Numbered from the stretch's first letter, positions 45,919-56,345 are shown. The stretch: DNA of 64,000 nt from Nitrobacteraceae bacterium AZCC 1564 (GCA_036924835.1 JBAGRR010000001.1:1426001-1490000); one strand, 5' to 3'. The notes: generated by a model from the letters alone, not told the origin. Numbers and translations: made by a program.

Positions 45919-46992
45919 ATGGCAGGCCAGAGTCTTCTTCCCGCAGGCGATTTCCGCACCTCTTATGCTGCAGACACCACCGTGTTCCCGACAACCACGA
46001 GCCGCAACGCGATGATCGCCGGCATCGTGCTGATCTGCTTCGCACCATTTGTGTTGAATGAATATACGCTAAGCCTACTGATCCAGATCGGCATTTTCGG
46101 AATTGCGGCCCTCGGCCTCAATATCGTCGTCGGCTTTACTGGACAGATTTCCATTGGCCACGCAGCTTTCTTTGGTTTCGGGGCATTCACCTCTGCTTAT
46201 CTGTCGAACAGGTTCGGAATTCCGGTCTTCTTCTGTATTCCGCTTGCCGGTGTGGTCACCGCGGCCGTTGGCCTAATTTTTGGCCTGCCAGCCGCTCGCT
46301 TGAAGGGGCTGTACCTCGCCATCGCGACGCTGGCTGCGCAATTCATCCTGCTCGATTTCTTTGCCCGTGCAGAATGGTTCACCGGCGGCAGCGTGCCTGT
46401 CATCGCGGAACCGTTCTCAATCTTCGGACAGCCGATCCGCGGCGATCGTCAATACTTCTACGTTGTGCTGGCCTATGTGATTGTCTGCTATCTGCTCGTC
46501 ACAAATCTGATGCGGACGCGCGATGGCCGCGCCCTGGTCGCAGTAAGAGATCATTACCTCTCGGCCGAAATCATGGGCATCAACCTGACCAAATACCGCA
46601 CACTGTCATTCGGACTTGCCGCCTTCTTCGCCGGCGTCGGCGGTGCTCTCTACGCACACTATAATCAGGTGGTTTCAAACGAGGGCTTCGGCATCGACCG
46701 TTCGATCATCTTCCTTGCCATGATCATTATCGGCGGAGTGGGCTCGATCATGGGGACCCTCATGGGAACAGCCTTCATGGTGCTGCTGCCGGAATCCATG
46801 GAATGGCTGAGTGCTGCCTTGAGCGGCAGCGCGATCGACCATGCGCTGGGCCTGAAGCACAACATCGCATTCTTGCGTGAGATGGCTATCGGCGTCATCA
46901 TCATCATATTTCTTATCTTCGAACCGGATGGACTGGCTCACCGGTGGCGACAGATCAAGGCATACTGGAAGCTTTACCCGTTCTCGCATTGA
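45919..46992 (+). CDS. ABC permease, LivM type (system 2)
   Basis: A 357-residue permease with about ten hydrophobic segments after a polar 30-residue N-terminus. The LivM block LNIVVGFTGQISIGHAAFFG is present, and the coupling loop is near ALVAVRDHYLSAEIMGINLT. The hydrophobic C-terminus ends in FLIFEPDGLAHRWRQIKAYW. It is part of operon 2, between the LivH-type permease and the binding protein. Confidence 0.93.
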   Translation: MAGQSLLPAGDFRTSYAADTTVFPTTTSRNAMIAGIVLICFAPFVLNEYTLSLLIQIGIFGIAALGLNIVVGFTGQISIGHAAFFGFGAFTSAYLSNRFGIPVFFCIPLAGVVTAAVGLIFGLPAARLKGLYLAIATLAAQFILLDFFARAEWFTGGSVPVIAEPFSIFGQPIRGDRQYFYVVLAYVIVCYLLVTNLMRTRDGRALVAVRDHYLSAEIMGINLTKYRTLSFGLAAFFAGVGGALYAHYNQVVSNEGFGIDRSIIFLAMIIIGGVGSIMGTLMGTAFMVLLPESMEWLSAALSGSAIDHALGLKHNIAFLREMAIGVIIIIFLIFEPDGLAHRWRQIKAYWKLYPFSH

Positions 46993-47052
46993 GGTCGGAA
47001 CGGCGTTTACAAAAATAATATGACCTCAAGAGGAAACCGGAGGATTACGCTT

Positions 47053-48333
47053 ATGACTGTAAAAGCTCTTCTCGGCACTGCCGCTATGGCGCTGATGCTC
47101 GGCAGCACGGCCGCCTCGGCACAATCAGCCATTTCGCTCGGACATCTGGCCGACTATTCGGGCGCGACGTCAGACGTCGGCACGCCGTTCGGGCAAGGCG
47201 TTGCCGATGCCTATGCATGGGTCAACAAGCACGGCGGCATCAACGGTGCCAAGGTCAACGTCGATACCGTCGACTACGGCTATCAGGTGCCGCGAGCGAT
47301 TGCGCAGTACAAAAAATGGTCCGGCTCCGACAAGGTCGCCGCCATTCTCGGCTGGGGCACAGCGGATACTGAAGCCCTCACGGGCTTCCTTGCGCAGGAC
47401 AAGATTCCCGATATTTCCGGCTCGTATTCAGCCGCCCTGTCAGACCCGACTGGCGCAAGCGGCAAGGCCAAAGCCGCGCCCTACAACTTCTTCTATGGCC
47501 CGAGCTACTCGGATGCCTTGCGCGGTATGCTGACGTGGGCCGCCGAGGACTGGAAATCGAAGGGCAAGCCGGGCAAGCCGAAATACGTTCACATGGGAGG
47601 CAATCATCCCTACCCGAACGCTCCGAAGGCTGCCGGTGAAGCCATCGCCGCAGAACTCGGTTTCGAGGTGCTTCCGGCGATCGTCTTCGCACTCACCCCT
47701 GGCGACTACAGTGCGCAATGCCTGACCTTGAAGAGCTCAGGCGCGAACTACGCCTATCTCGGCAACACGGCAGGCTCCAACATCTCCGTGCTGAATGCCT
47801 GCAAGGCGGCAGGCACGGACGTGCAATTCATGGGCAATGTCTGGGGCATGGATGAGAACGCAGCAAAGGCGGCAGGCGCTGCCGCTGACGGCGTGGTGTT
47901 TCCGCTGCGCACCGCTGTCGCATGGGGTGGCAACGCGCCCGGCATGAAGACAATGCAGGACATATCCAAAATGTCGGATCCTGACGGCAAGGCCTATCGC
48001 CCCGTGCACTACGTCGCAGGCGTTTGCACGGCTCTTTACATGAAGGAAGCCGTCGAATGGGCTGCCAAGAACGGCGGTGCGACCGGCGAGAAAGTCAAGA
48101 ACGGCTTCTATCAGAAGGCAAACTGGGTGCCTGCCGGAATGGAAGGTGTCTGCAATCCGTCCACCTGGACGGAAAAAGACCATCGTCCGACGCTGAAGGT
48201 CGATATCTATCGTATGAAGGTGTCCGGCCCGACCGATGCTTCGGTGGCCGACCTCGTCAAGAGCGGCACCATCAAGCTTGAGAAGGTGAAGACCGTCGAC
48301 CTGCCACGCAAGCCGGAATGGCTCGGCTGGTAA
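47053..48333 (+). CDS. ABC transporter, periplasmic binding protein (system 2)
   Basis: A 426-residue binding protein with a signal peptide MTVKALLGTAAMALMLGSTA ending in ASAQ. The mature part begins SAISLGHLADYSGATSDVGT, a type-I periplasmic binding fold. Aromatic-acid-binding relatives have this LADYSG beginning, so an aromatic or related carboxylate is plausible given the ligase genes around it. A GGAGGA ribosome-binding site precedes ATG 47053. Repeat copy E starts 27 bp after its stop, the same distance as copy D after the binding-protein gene of system 1. Confidence 0.9.
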   Translation: MTVKALLGTAAMALMLGSTAASAQSAISLGHLADYSGATSDVGTPFGQGVADAYAWVNKHGGINGAKVNVDTVDYGYQVPRAIAQYKKWSGSDKVAAILGWGTADTEALTGFLAQDKIPDISGSYSAALSDPTGASGKAKAAPYNFFYGPSYSDALRGMLTWAAEDWKSKGKPGKPKYVHMGGNHPYPNAPKAAGEAIAAELGFEVLPAIVFALTPGDYSAQCLTLKSSGANYAYLGNTAGSNISVLNACKAAGTDVQFMGNVWGMDENAAKAAGAAADGVVFPLRTAVAWGGNAPGMKTMQDISKMSDPDGKAYRPVHYVAGVCTALYMKEAVEWAAKNGGATGEKVKNGFYQKANWVPAGMEGVCNPSTWTEKDHRPTLKVDIYRMKVSGPTDASVADLVKSGTIKLEKVKTVDLPRKPEWLGW

Positions 48334-48360
48334 GCTAAACGCGTACGCCGCTCCGCGTTA

Positions 48361-48525
48361 CTAGTGTGGCGTCTCGCAATTTCTGACCGTCTTGCAGCTG
48401 GTCTCTTATCGGAAATTGCGAGACAAAAGCCACACTAGCATTAAATTCTGCTAGTGTCCTTTCGTCTCCGAATAACTCTGCGAGCTCGCCGCGAACAGGT
48501 CGGTTATTCGGAGACGGGACACTAG
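48361..48525 (+). repeat. Double-hairpin intergenic element, copy E (foot types swapped)
   Basis: Hairpin 1 (48361-48438) has CTAGTGTGG feet and inner stem GTCTCGCAATTTC; an AAAA-type bulge is on its 3' arm. Hairpin 2 (48451-48525) has CTAGTGTCC feet and inner stem CGTCTCCGAATAAC with TT on the 5' arm. Compared with the other copies the TGG and TCC feet are exchanged between the hairpins, and the inner stems are unrelated in sequence. The spacer is CATTAAATTCTG. It separates the binding-protein gene from the last ATPase gene of system 2. Confidence 0.92.
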
Positions 48526-48557
48526 AGCGGCGTCTTTCCCAAACCAGGACAAGCATC

Positions 48558-49397
<840 letters not shown>

Positions 49398-49424
49398 ACC
49401 ATCCTCCTCGCGAGATTTGAATCC

Positions 49425-50657
49425 ATGTCCCAACATTACGACGCCCTTGAGACGCGAGCCCCGTCTGAACGAGACTCCGATCTCTTCTCACGCGTGCCCG
49501 ATGTCCTGCGCGCTGCTATAAAGACTCCCACCTACGCCGAACGTTTCCACGGCATCGACTTGGCGACGATCACCGACCGCCCCGCGCTCGCCAAGCTCCC
49601 TGTGCTTCGGAAGTCCGAGCTGCCTGCCCTGCACAAAGCGGCTCTTCCGTTCGGGGGCCTGGTGCCCGCGCCTATCGGCTCATTCAGACGCCTGTTCACC
49701 TCACCCGGCCCCATCTTCGAGCCTGAATCGACCCATAGCGACCCATGGCGCGGTGCGCGCGCGCTGTTTGCAGCCGGCTTCCGACCCGGCGATGTGGTGC
49801 TCAATACCTTCAGTTATCACCTCACGCCGGGCGGCTTCATTTTCGACACGTCGGCGCGATCGCTCGGCTGCGCAATCATTCCGGCAGGACCGGGCAACAC
49901 CGAACAGCAGTTTGAATTGATCGAGGCCTACCGACCAATTGCCTACACCGGCACACCGGACTTCCTGAAAATCTTGCTGGATGCGGGCGAGAAGGCCGGT
50001 CGCGACGTGTCCTCGCTGAAGCGCGCACTGGTGTCCGGTGCAGCTTTTCCGAAATCGCTGCAGGAGGAGATGAAGTCCCGTGGTATCGACGCTTATCAAA
50101 TGTTCGGCACCGCAGACCTCGGCGTTGTCGCCTATGAGACATCGGCTCGCGAGGGGCTCGTTGTTAGCGAGGATATCATCGTTGAAATCGTTCGCCCCGG
50201 CACCGGCGAACCGGTCTCGGACGGTGACGTCGGCGAGATCGTTGTCACGTCGCTCGATCCCCAGCGTCCGTGGATACGGCTGGCGCTCGGCGATCTGAGC
50301 GCTGTTCTTGCCGGGCAAAGCCCCTGCGGCCGCACCAATATGCGGATCAAAGGCTGGATGGGCCGGGCCGATCAGACAACGAAGGTCAAAGGCATGTTTG
50401 TGCGCCCGGAACAGATCGCGGAGGTCGGCAAACGGCATCCTGAACTTGGCAGGCTGCGCCTGATCGTCACCCGCGACAAAGAGGTCGATATCATGACGCT
50501 CGCAGCGGAATCTTCCTCTGCTGACGATGCTTTGCGCGACACTATTGCATCGACCCTCCGTGCCGTGACAAAGCTGCAGGGCAATGTCACTCTGGTCGCG
50601 CCCGGCTCCCTGCCGAACGACGGCAGGGTGATCTCGGACGAACGCAAGAACGATTAA
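49425..50657 (+). CDS. Phenylacetate-CoA-ligase-like AMP-dependent ligase
   Basis: A 410-residue adenylate-forming protein of the PaaK type. Visible parts are TFSYHLTPGGFIFDTSARSL, GTPDFLKILLDAGEKAG, the motif around DAYQMFGTADLGVVAYETSA (where PaaK has YGxTE-like residues) and the hinge/C-terminal GWMGRADQTTKVKGMFVRPE. It would activate an aryl or other carboxylic acid to its CoA thioester. It follows the LivF-type gene by 27 bp and precedes the CoA-transferase, so it probably belongs to the same operon. Confidence 0.88.
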   Translation: MSQHYDALETRAPSERDSDLFSRVPDVLRAAIKTPTYAERFHGIDLATITDRPALAKLPVLRKSELPALHKAALPFGGLVPAPIGSFRRLFTSPGPIFEPESTHSDPWRGARALFAAGFRPGDVVLNTFSYHLTPGGFIFDTSARSLGCAIIPAGPGNTEQQFELIEAYRPIAYTGTPDFLKILLDAGEKAGRDVSSLKRALVSGAAFPKSLQEEMKSRGIDAYQMFGTADLGVVAYETSAREGLVVSEDIIVEIVRPGTGEPVSDGDVGEIVVTSLDPQRPWIRLALGDLSAVLAGQSPCGRTNMRIKGWMGRADQTTKVKGMFVRPEQIAEVGKRHPELGRLRLIVTRDKEVDIMTLAAESSSADDALRDTIASTLRAVTKLQGNVTLVAPGSLPNDGRVISDERKND

Positions 50658-50707
50658 CCAGAAACGACCGATCAAAGTCGGTGATGGAATAATCAAGGAG
50701 AAGCCGA

Positions 50708-51913
50708 ATGGCTCAAGGAATATTCGAAGGCCTCAAGGTCATCGATTGCGCAAGCTTTATCGCAGCCCCTTCATCAGCAACTGCACTGTCGGATTTCGGT
50801 GCCGATGTCATCAAGATCGAGCCCCCGGGTGCAGGTGATCCAGTCCGCAACCTGCCCAAACTTCCTGGTTATCCGATCAGCCCGTACAACTACGCCTGGA
50901 TACTTGAAGGCCGCAACAAGAAGAGCCTTGCTCTCGACCTCAGCAAGCTGGAGGGACAAGAAGTGGTGCGCCGCCTTGTTGCCGAGGCCGACGTCTTCAT
51001 CACGAATTTTCCGCCGAGCGTTCGCAAAAAACTCGGCGTCACCTACAAGGATCTCGCACCACTTAATGACCGGCTGATCTATGCGTCGTTCACCGGCTAT
51101 GGCGAGAGCGGCGCCGAAGCCGACAAGCCGGGCTTCGACAGCAATGCATGGTGGGCGCGTTCAGGCCTGATGGATCTTGTCCGCGAAACCAACGAGACGA
51201 CACCCGCACGTTCAATGCCCGGCATGGGTGATCATCCCTGCGCCATGTCGCTGTTCGCCGGCATTGTGACAGCGCTCTACCAGCGCGAGCGCACCGGCAA
51301 AGGCACGCAGGTGATGTCGAACCTGATGAACAACGGCATCTGGTCCAACGGCATTTATGCGCAGGCTGCGCTGTGCGGCGCAACATTCCAGCAGCGCCAG
51401 CCGCGTCACCGCGCGCTGAATGCCGTCACTAACCATTACAAGTGCAGTGATGGCCGCTGGATCATCCTGTCGCTCCTCAACGAGGAGAAGCAGTGGCCGA
51501 CCTTCGTCAAGGTCATCAACCGAGAGGAGTTGGCCGCCGATCCGCGCTTCGAGACGAAGACCGCGCGCCACAATCATTCGGCAGAGCTGATTTCCATCCT
51601 TGATGATGTGTTCGTCAAAAAGCCTCTTGCCGAGTGGCGCAAGATTCTGGACGGTAACGGACTGATCTTTGGCGTGGTCGGTATCGCCGCCGACATCCCG
51701 GATGATTCCCAAATGCGCGATGCCGAAGCCGTTGTGCCGTTCTCGGATAGCGATCTGCGTACAATCAACACGCCGATCTTCATCGAAGGCGCGAAGAAAG
51801 TCCCGCCGCGGATGGCGCCTGACGTCGGCCAGCACAGCGACGAAGTATTGAGTGCCGCCGGATTTAGCGCGGCCGAGATCGCAAAGATGAGGGCCGGCGG
51901 GATCATCGCCTAG
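50708..51913 (+). CDS. CaiB/BaiF family CoA-transferase
   Basis: A 401-residue class III CoA-transferase, close to the family norm. It begins IFEGLKVIDCASFIAAPSSA with FGADVIKIEPPGAGDPVRNL; the catalytic Asp is expected in SMPGMGDHPCAMSLFAGIV. CoA passes from one acid to another through an aspartyl-CoA thioester. AAGGAGAAG precedes the ATG at 50708. It is the last gene of the system 2 cluster and may exchange CoA onto the imported acid or its breakdown product. Confidence 0.93.
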   Translation: MAQGIFEGLKVIDCASFIAAPSSATALSDFGADVIKIEPPGAGDPVRNLPKLPGYPISPYNYAWILEGRNKKSLALDLSKLEGQEVVRRLVAEADVFITNFPPSVRKKLGVTYKDLAPLNDRLIYASFTGYGESGAEADKPGFDSNAWWARSGLMDLVRETNETTPARSMPGMGDHPCAMSLFAGIVTALYQRERTGKGTQVMSNLMNNGIWSNGIYAQAALCGATFQQRQPRHRALNAVTNHYKCSDGRWIILSLLNEEKQWPTFVKVINREELAADPRFETKTARHNHSAELISILDDVFVKKPLAEWRKILDGNGLIFGVVGIAADIPDDSQMRDAEAVVPFSDSDLRTINTPIFIEGAKKVPPRMAPDVGQHSDEVLSAAGFSAAEIAKMRAGGIIA

Positions 51914-52077
51914 TGCCGCTAGGCCCTTCGGAATAAGCAGGTACCGCTCGCGCTGCGCCGCGGGAGCGGCCGTCCTTCATATCCGGTGGAAAAATCCGGC
52001 AGGTTGAAAAATTCCTGCGAACAATCCCACGGGCCGTGCATTGATAAGCGCGGGCGGGCGCTCGTGGGAGCCGGATC

Positions 52078-52365
52078 ATGACCTCTGCGAAAGCAGCGAT
52101 GGCGGTCGTCACGTTTAACGAGGAATTGAAACACGCCCGCGAACTCATTGACGAAGGCCATCGCCTTCTTCACGTTGCCAATCGCGATCTCAAAGCTGGG
52201 ACCATTCTGGTCAGGCGCACACAGGAGCTCCTGACCAATAGCGAAAGTGTCTTTCGCGCCAAGCGCCGCCTTCAGGCTGGCGCTGGAATAGGATCGATCG
52301 GACTTGGCGGCGTGCCTCCGGCCTCAATGGCCTCTCCAGCCGACAGACAGAGGTCCTCGCGGTAG
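52078..52365 (+). CDS. Small hypothetical protein overlapping the amidase 3' end
   Basis: A 95-residue reading frame from ATG 52078, with GGGAG 8 bases upstream. The first 65 residues (TFNEELKHARELIDEGHRLL, then NRDLKAGTILVRRTQELL) are an amphipathic helical sequence that looks protein-like. The last ~30 residues lie antisense over the end of the amidase gene and are Gly/Pro/Ser-rich, which may be a chance extension. I do not recognise it. Confidence 0.45.
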   Translation: MTSAKAAMAVVTFNEELKHARELIDEGHRLLHVANRDLKAGTILVRRTQELLTNSESVFRAKRRLQAGAGIGSIGLGGVPPASMASPADRQRSSR

Positions 52366-53681
52366 CGTCCCGCGACGATCTGAACACCAACTGGTCTGCG
52401 CCCAACAAGTCCAGTAGAAACGGTCAAGCCCGGCATGCCAATAAACGGCAACGCGATCTGCGGCATCTGTGCCCGCCAGACCCGCGCGAACGATGCATCG
52501 TCTTTCAAGTCCAGTTGCCATGGGAAGGGCAATTCTCCGCACGGCGGCATGACAATGACGGCGTACCTCTCAAAGAACAGCTGCCAATCGCGAACCAGCG
52601 TTGCGCGGCGCGTCAGTGCCTTCGAGTAGGTTGCGAAATCCAGCGAGCGAGCAGTCTTCTCGTGCCCGCGCAGCACGGTGAGTGCTCCGGGATCGCCTTC
52701 CCGCTTTGCAGCATCGACCATGGCGTCATAGCCATCAGCGAGCCAAAGCTTGATCTGCCATTCCGCGGCTTCCTCGAAGGGCGGAATGTCGGTGACTTCC
52801 TCAACACTCCACCCAGCCCGCTCGAGACGCTTTCCGGCGTCTACGACTGCGTCGCTGACCTCCTTCGTGGTCTCAAGCCCGCCGGGGCGCAAGCACAGCG
52901 CCGCCCGGCGTGGGGCGGCTGGGCCTTCCAGCGGCGCAGGCACCCACCACGGATCGCGTGGATCGCGCTGCGACATGGCCTCCAGCGCAAGCCGTAAGTC
53001 CCCCACTGTGCGGGCAAGCGGACCCGACACCGCTGTGATCTGCCCTCCGATTGAGCGTTCAGGCAGCGAAGCGTTGAATGCTGGGACACGGCCGACCGTG
53101 GGACGCAAGCCGTGAACACCGCACGCATACGCGGGATAGCGGATAGAGCCCGCGATGTCGGTGCCATGCGCGATATGCCCAATGCCTGCCGTCACAGCCG
53201 CCGCTGCGCCGCCGGACGAGCCGCCGGGAGTAATCGCTGGATCGCGCGGGTTCTTCGTGTCGCCGTGCAACAAATTTGTCGTGAACCAGCGATAGGAAAA
53301 TGCAGGCGTATTGGTCCGCCCAACAATGACGGCACCGGCCTTGCGCAAGTTTTCGACAACGGGGTTATTGAACTGCGCCACAAGGTCACGCTGCAAGCCC
53401 ACACCATTCGTAGTAGCGAATCCCGCCTGGTCAACATTGACTTTGACTGTGATGGGCACGCCGGCGAGCACGCCGGTATCCTCGCCCTTCGCAATCGCGG
53501 CATCGATCGCTTCGGCCTGCGCGAGGGTTTCTTCAGGACGATGATCGACCACGGCATTGATCGCGGGGTTGACTGCATCGAGGCGCGCCAGAGCCGCCGT
53601 GGCAGCTTCCTTCGCGGAGATTTTTCGGGATCGGATTTGCGATGCAAGGTCAGTAGCTGAGAGGCGCCAGATGTCGTTCAT
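52272..53681 (-). CDS. Amidase (amidase-signature family), second copy
   Basis: A 469-residue member of the amidase-signature family. The catalytic Lys is in GVPITVKVNVDQAG, the cis-Ser in TPGGSSGGAAAAVTAGIG and the nucleophilic Ser in GTDIAGSIRYPAYACG. It differs clearly in sequence from the amidase at 18600-19898, so the two are paralogues with probably different amide substrates. The start at ATG 53681 (MNDIWRLSATDLASQIRSRK) is usual for the family. Confidence 0.9.
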   Translation of the reverse strand: MNDIWRLSATDLASQIRSRKISAKEAATAALARLDAVNPAINAVVDHRPEETLAQAEAIDAAIAKGEDTGVLAGVPITVKVNVDQAGFATTNGVGLQRDLVAQFNNPVVENLRKAGAVIVGRTNTPAFSYRWFTTNLLHGDTKNPRDPAITPGGSSGGAAAAVTAGIGHIAHGTDIAGSIRYPAYACGVHGLRPTVGRVPAFNASLPERSIGGQITAVSGPLARTVGDLRLALEAMSQRDPRDPWWVPAPLEGPAAPRRAALCLRPGGLETTKEVSDAVVDAGKRLERAGWSVEEVTDIPPFEEAAEWQIKLWLADGYDAMVDAAKREGDPGALTVLRGHEKTARSLDFATYSKALTRRATLVRDWQLFFERYAVIVMPPCGELPFPWQLDLKDDASFARVWRAQMPQIALPFIGMPGLTVSTGLVGRRPVGVQIVAGRYREDLCLSAGEAIEAGGTPPSPIDPIPAPA

Positions 53682-53837
53682 TACGGTCCTATCCAAATGC
53701 AATTGCCGGTCGAATATCGTGGCCGGTATAGTAGCCGTGATTTATGCCTGCTCAATGCTTTGTCCTTTTTATTTTGATGTTTGAGAACAACCCCGCGGCT
53801 ACGACTGCGGAATCTTTTTGAAAGCCGGGAGTGCAGC

Positions 53838-54215
53838 ATGAAAACCAGCCTCAGCATCGTCATCGCTGTTGCCGTCATTTTAAGCGGTGTGAGCGTCGGA
53901 GGTTCTGTGAATGCGGCGGAGCCTGGCGACCACGTCACGGTCACAATCGAGCGGTGGCGTAAACCAGGCAGCAACAACATTGGAACTGCGGACCTTACCA
54001 TCGCCAATGACAACAACTTCGCGGTGAAGGACATCCGCGTGAGGTGCGAGTACATGTCTAAAGTAGGCGAACGAAAGATCGAGACCGAGCAGAATATCCC
54101 GGTTACGGTCAAGGCGAACACTAAGAAAAAGTTCAAGAAGACAAAATTCGCCTACATCGACACCGACAAGGCAGAAGGAGCATGCAAGGTCCGCGGCGCG
54201 ACGCAAATCCAATGA
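53838..54215 (+). CDS. Exported protein of unknown function
   Basis: A 125-residue protein with a signal peptide MKTSLSIVIAVAVILSGVSV, cleaved near VNAAE. The mature domain appears to be a small beta-sandwich (TADLTIANDNNFAVKDIRVR and EQNIPVTVKANTKKKFKKTK) with two Cys (RCEY and EGACKV) that could pair in the periplasm. GGGAG precedes the start. It resembles short exported proteins that wrap or present a backbone-like strand, but I cannot name the family. Confidence 0.7.
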   Translation: MKTSLSIVIAVAVILSGVSVGGSVNAAEPGDHVTVTIERWRKPGSNNIGTADLTIANDNNFAVKDIRVRCEYMSKVGERKIETEQNIPVTVKANTKKKFKKTKFAYIDTDKAEGACKVRGATQIQ

Positions 54216-54266
54216 TCACGAATGCCCTTCCACCTCGTTGCAGAGCATGGTGAAAAGGCACCTGTA

Positions 54267-55778
54267 TCAGGCACGCGCCGGTGCTCCACGGCGTCCGAAG
54301 CTCGCGATCACACGGTCGATCAACGGCCAGAACAGCAGGATGATCGCGAGCGTCGTGATCGAACCGACCAATCCGTTCGACCAAAACACCGAGACGTGAC
54401 CGCCTGATCCGATCATCGCCAGCCGGAAGGCATCTTCCGCACGGCTGCCAAGCACCAGCGCCAGAGTGAACGGCGCCAGCGGAATGCCGATCTTCTTGAA
54501 CACGTAGCCCACGACACCGAACAGCAACATCAGCCAGATGTCGAACATCGCATTCTGGATCGCGTACGCGCCGATGGCACAAGACACCACGATCATCGGC
54601 GCAATGGCTGCGAACGGCACGCGCAGGATAGAGGCGAAGATTGGCACGGTGGTCAGCACTAGTGCCAAGCCGACGACGTTGCCGAGATACATCGACGCGA
54701 TCAGACCCCAGACGAAGTCCTTATGCTCGACGAACAGCAGCGGACCTGGATTAAGTCCCCACACCATCAGGCCGCCGAGCAAAATTGCTGCCGTGCCTGA
54801 CCCTGGAATGCCGAGTGCTAGCATGGGCAGCAACGCCGCGGTGCCTGAGGCATGCGCCGCCGTTTCCGGCGCAAATACGCCCTCGATGCGTCCTTGGCCG
54901 AAACTGTCCTTGTCCTTGGAAAAGCGCTTGGCGAGGTTGTAGCCCATGAACGACGCAGCGATCGCGCCACCAGGTGTGATGCCGAGCCAGCAGCCGATGA
55001 ACGACGACCTGATCAACGTCGCCCAGTACTTGGGCAAGTCTTTCCAGACATTCAACACAGTCCGCAGGCTGATGCGAGCGGCATGTCCGCGCAACGCCAA
55101 CCGCTCCTCCATTGTCAGCAAGATTTCACTGATGCCGAACAGGCCAATGACCGCGACGAGGAAGTTGATGCCGCGCATCAAGTCACTTGAATCGAACGTC
55201 ATCCGGAGCTGGCCGGACACCGTGTCGAGACCGACACCCGCAAGGAGCAACCCGAGCGCCATCGAGATGACGGTCTTGTGCTTGGCCTCACGCCCCAGTC
55301 CGACAAAGGAGCAGAACGTCAGCAGATAAACCGCGAAGAATTCCGGCGGGCCGAAGCGAAGCGCAAAGGACGAAATCGCCGGAGCGAGAAAGGTGATCAG
55401 CATCACCGCAGCGAGCGAGCCGATAAAGGACGACGTGAACGCCGCAGTGAGCGCTTCAGCCGCCTTGCCCTGTTGCGCCATCGGATAGCCATCGAAGGTG
55501 GTCGCGACCGACCAGGCTTCGCCGGGAATGTTGAACAGAATCGACGTGATGGCGCCGCCGAACAGTGCGCCCCAATAGATGCACGACAGCATCACGATGG
55601 CCGATGTCGGGTCCATCGTGAAAGTCAGCGGCAATAGGATCGCAACGCCGTTAGGCCCGCCGAGACCCGGCAGCACGCCGACGAAGATGCCGAGCACAAG
55701 CCCGACCATCATCAATGCAAGGATTTTCCACGTGAAGAGAACTGCGAAGCCGTGCAGCAGCAGACCTAATGCTTCCAT
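54267..55778 (-). CDS. tctA: Tripartite tricarboxylate transporter, large membrane subunit
   Basis: A 503-residue protein with about eleven to twelve hydrophobic segments. The TctA signatures are the Gly-rich GVLPGLGGPNGVAILLPLTF followed by YWGALFGGAITSILFNIPGE, and a second copy of this motif in CWLGITPGGAIAASFMGYNL. It carries a carboxylate across the inner membrane, driven by an ion gradient. The order tctC-tctB-tctA on the minus strand is the usual one; it lies 24 bp after tctB. Confidence 0.94.
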   Translation of the reverse strand: MEALGLLLHGFAVLFTWKILALMMVGLVLGIFVGVLPGLGGPNGVAILLPLTFTMDPTSAIVMLSCIYWGALFGGAITSILFNIPGEAWSVATTFDGYPMAQQGKAAEALTAAFTSSFIGSLAAVMLITFLAPAISSFALRFGPPEFFAVYLLTFCSFVGLGREAKHKTVISMALGLLLAGVGLDTVSGQLRMTFDSSDLMRGINFLVAVIGLFGISEILLTMEERLALRGHAARISLRTVLNVWKDLPKYWATLIRSSFIGCWLGITPGGAIAASFMGYNLAKRFSKDKDSFGQGRIEGVFAPETAAHASGTAALLPMLALGIPGSGTAAILLGGLMVWGLNPGPLLFVEHKDFVWGLIASMYLGNVVGLALVLTTVPIFASILRVPFAAIAPMIVVSCAIGAYAIQNAMFDIWLMLLFGVVGYVFKKIGIPLAPFTLALVLGSRAEDAFRLAMIGSGGHVSVFWSNGLVGSITTLAIILLFWPLIDRVIASFGRRGAPARA

Positions 55779-55802
55779 GACCCTGTCCTACCGGCTTGAA
55801 TT

Positions 55803-56345
55803 CTAGCGACCAAAGGCCGCTTCGAGCGGTCCCTTTGGCATGATGACGTCAAACGCGATGTCGAACGTCACGAACATGATGGCGACGAAGATGAAAGCCG
55901 TAAGCAGCGACTTCCACCATGCGATCTTTCCGATGATCGCCATGAAGCCTGCGATGAGAATGAAGCTCGCGACATAGAGCCCGAGCCACTGCATGGCGAA
56001 GCAGAACAAAAGCGTTGGCACGAACACCTGCAGCACGCGGCGAAGCTGGGCGCGGGTGACGAAGGTTTCCGAAAGCTCGCCGCGCTTTACCAGCGCACTG
56101 ATCAGGCCATAAAGCGAGGCGCCGCCGAGAATGATCGAAAGATAGAACGGGAAATAGCCGGCCTGCGGTCCTGTATCATCCCACGACGCACCGGTGCGCC
56201 AGTTGTCCCAGCCAAGCAGGATCGCCAAAGCGAACAACAGGACCATCACCGCGGCTTCAACCGTGCGGTTATCGGTGACGGCGGGAGAGCTTTCCTCGGG
56301 CGCCGTCGGATCCTCGACAACGATTTCGATGTCTTGATTTGCCAT
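55803..56345 (-). CDS. tctB: Tripartite tricarboxylate transporter, small membrane subunit
   Basis: A 180-residue protein with four hydrophobic segments, the TctB layout. It begins MANQDIEIVVEDPTAPEESS and the first membrane helix is VMVLLFALAILLGWDNWRTG. The family's GPQAGYFPFYLSIILGGASL (equivalent to the G-PxxFP pattern) is present. The ATG at 56345 is chosen over an upstream one because it gives the normal short cytoplasmic leader. Confidence 0.9.
   Translation of the reverse strand: MANQDIEIVVEDPTAPEESSPAVTDNRTVEAAVMVLLFALAILLGWDNWRTGASWDDTGPQAGYFPFYLSIILGGASLYGLISALVKRGELSETFVTRAQLRRVLQVFVPTLLFCFAMQWLGLYVASFILIAGFMAIIGKIAWWKSLLTAFIFVAIMFVTFDIAFDVIMPKGPLEAAFGR

Noticed and set aside
49701-50696. 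A 331-codon minus-strand frame opposite the PaaK-like gene
   Set aside because: No motif or start signal; the plus-strand protein is clearly recognisable over the same bases.
54655-54668. CACTAGTG inside tctA as a further copy of the hairpin element
   Set aside because: There is no hairpin or paired arm around it, and it falls within a conserved coding region, so it is a chance match to the element foot.
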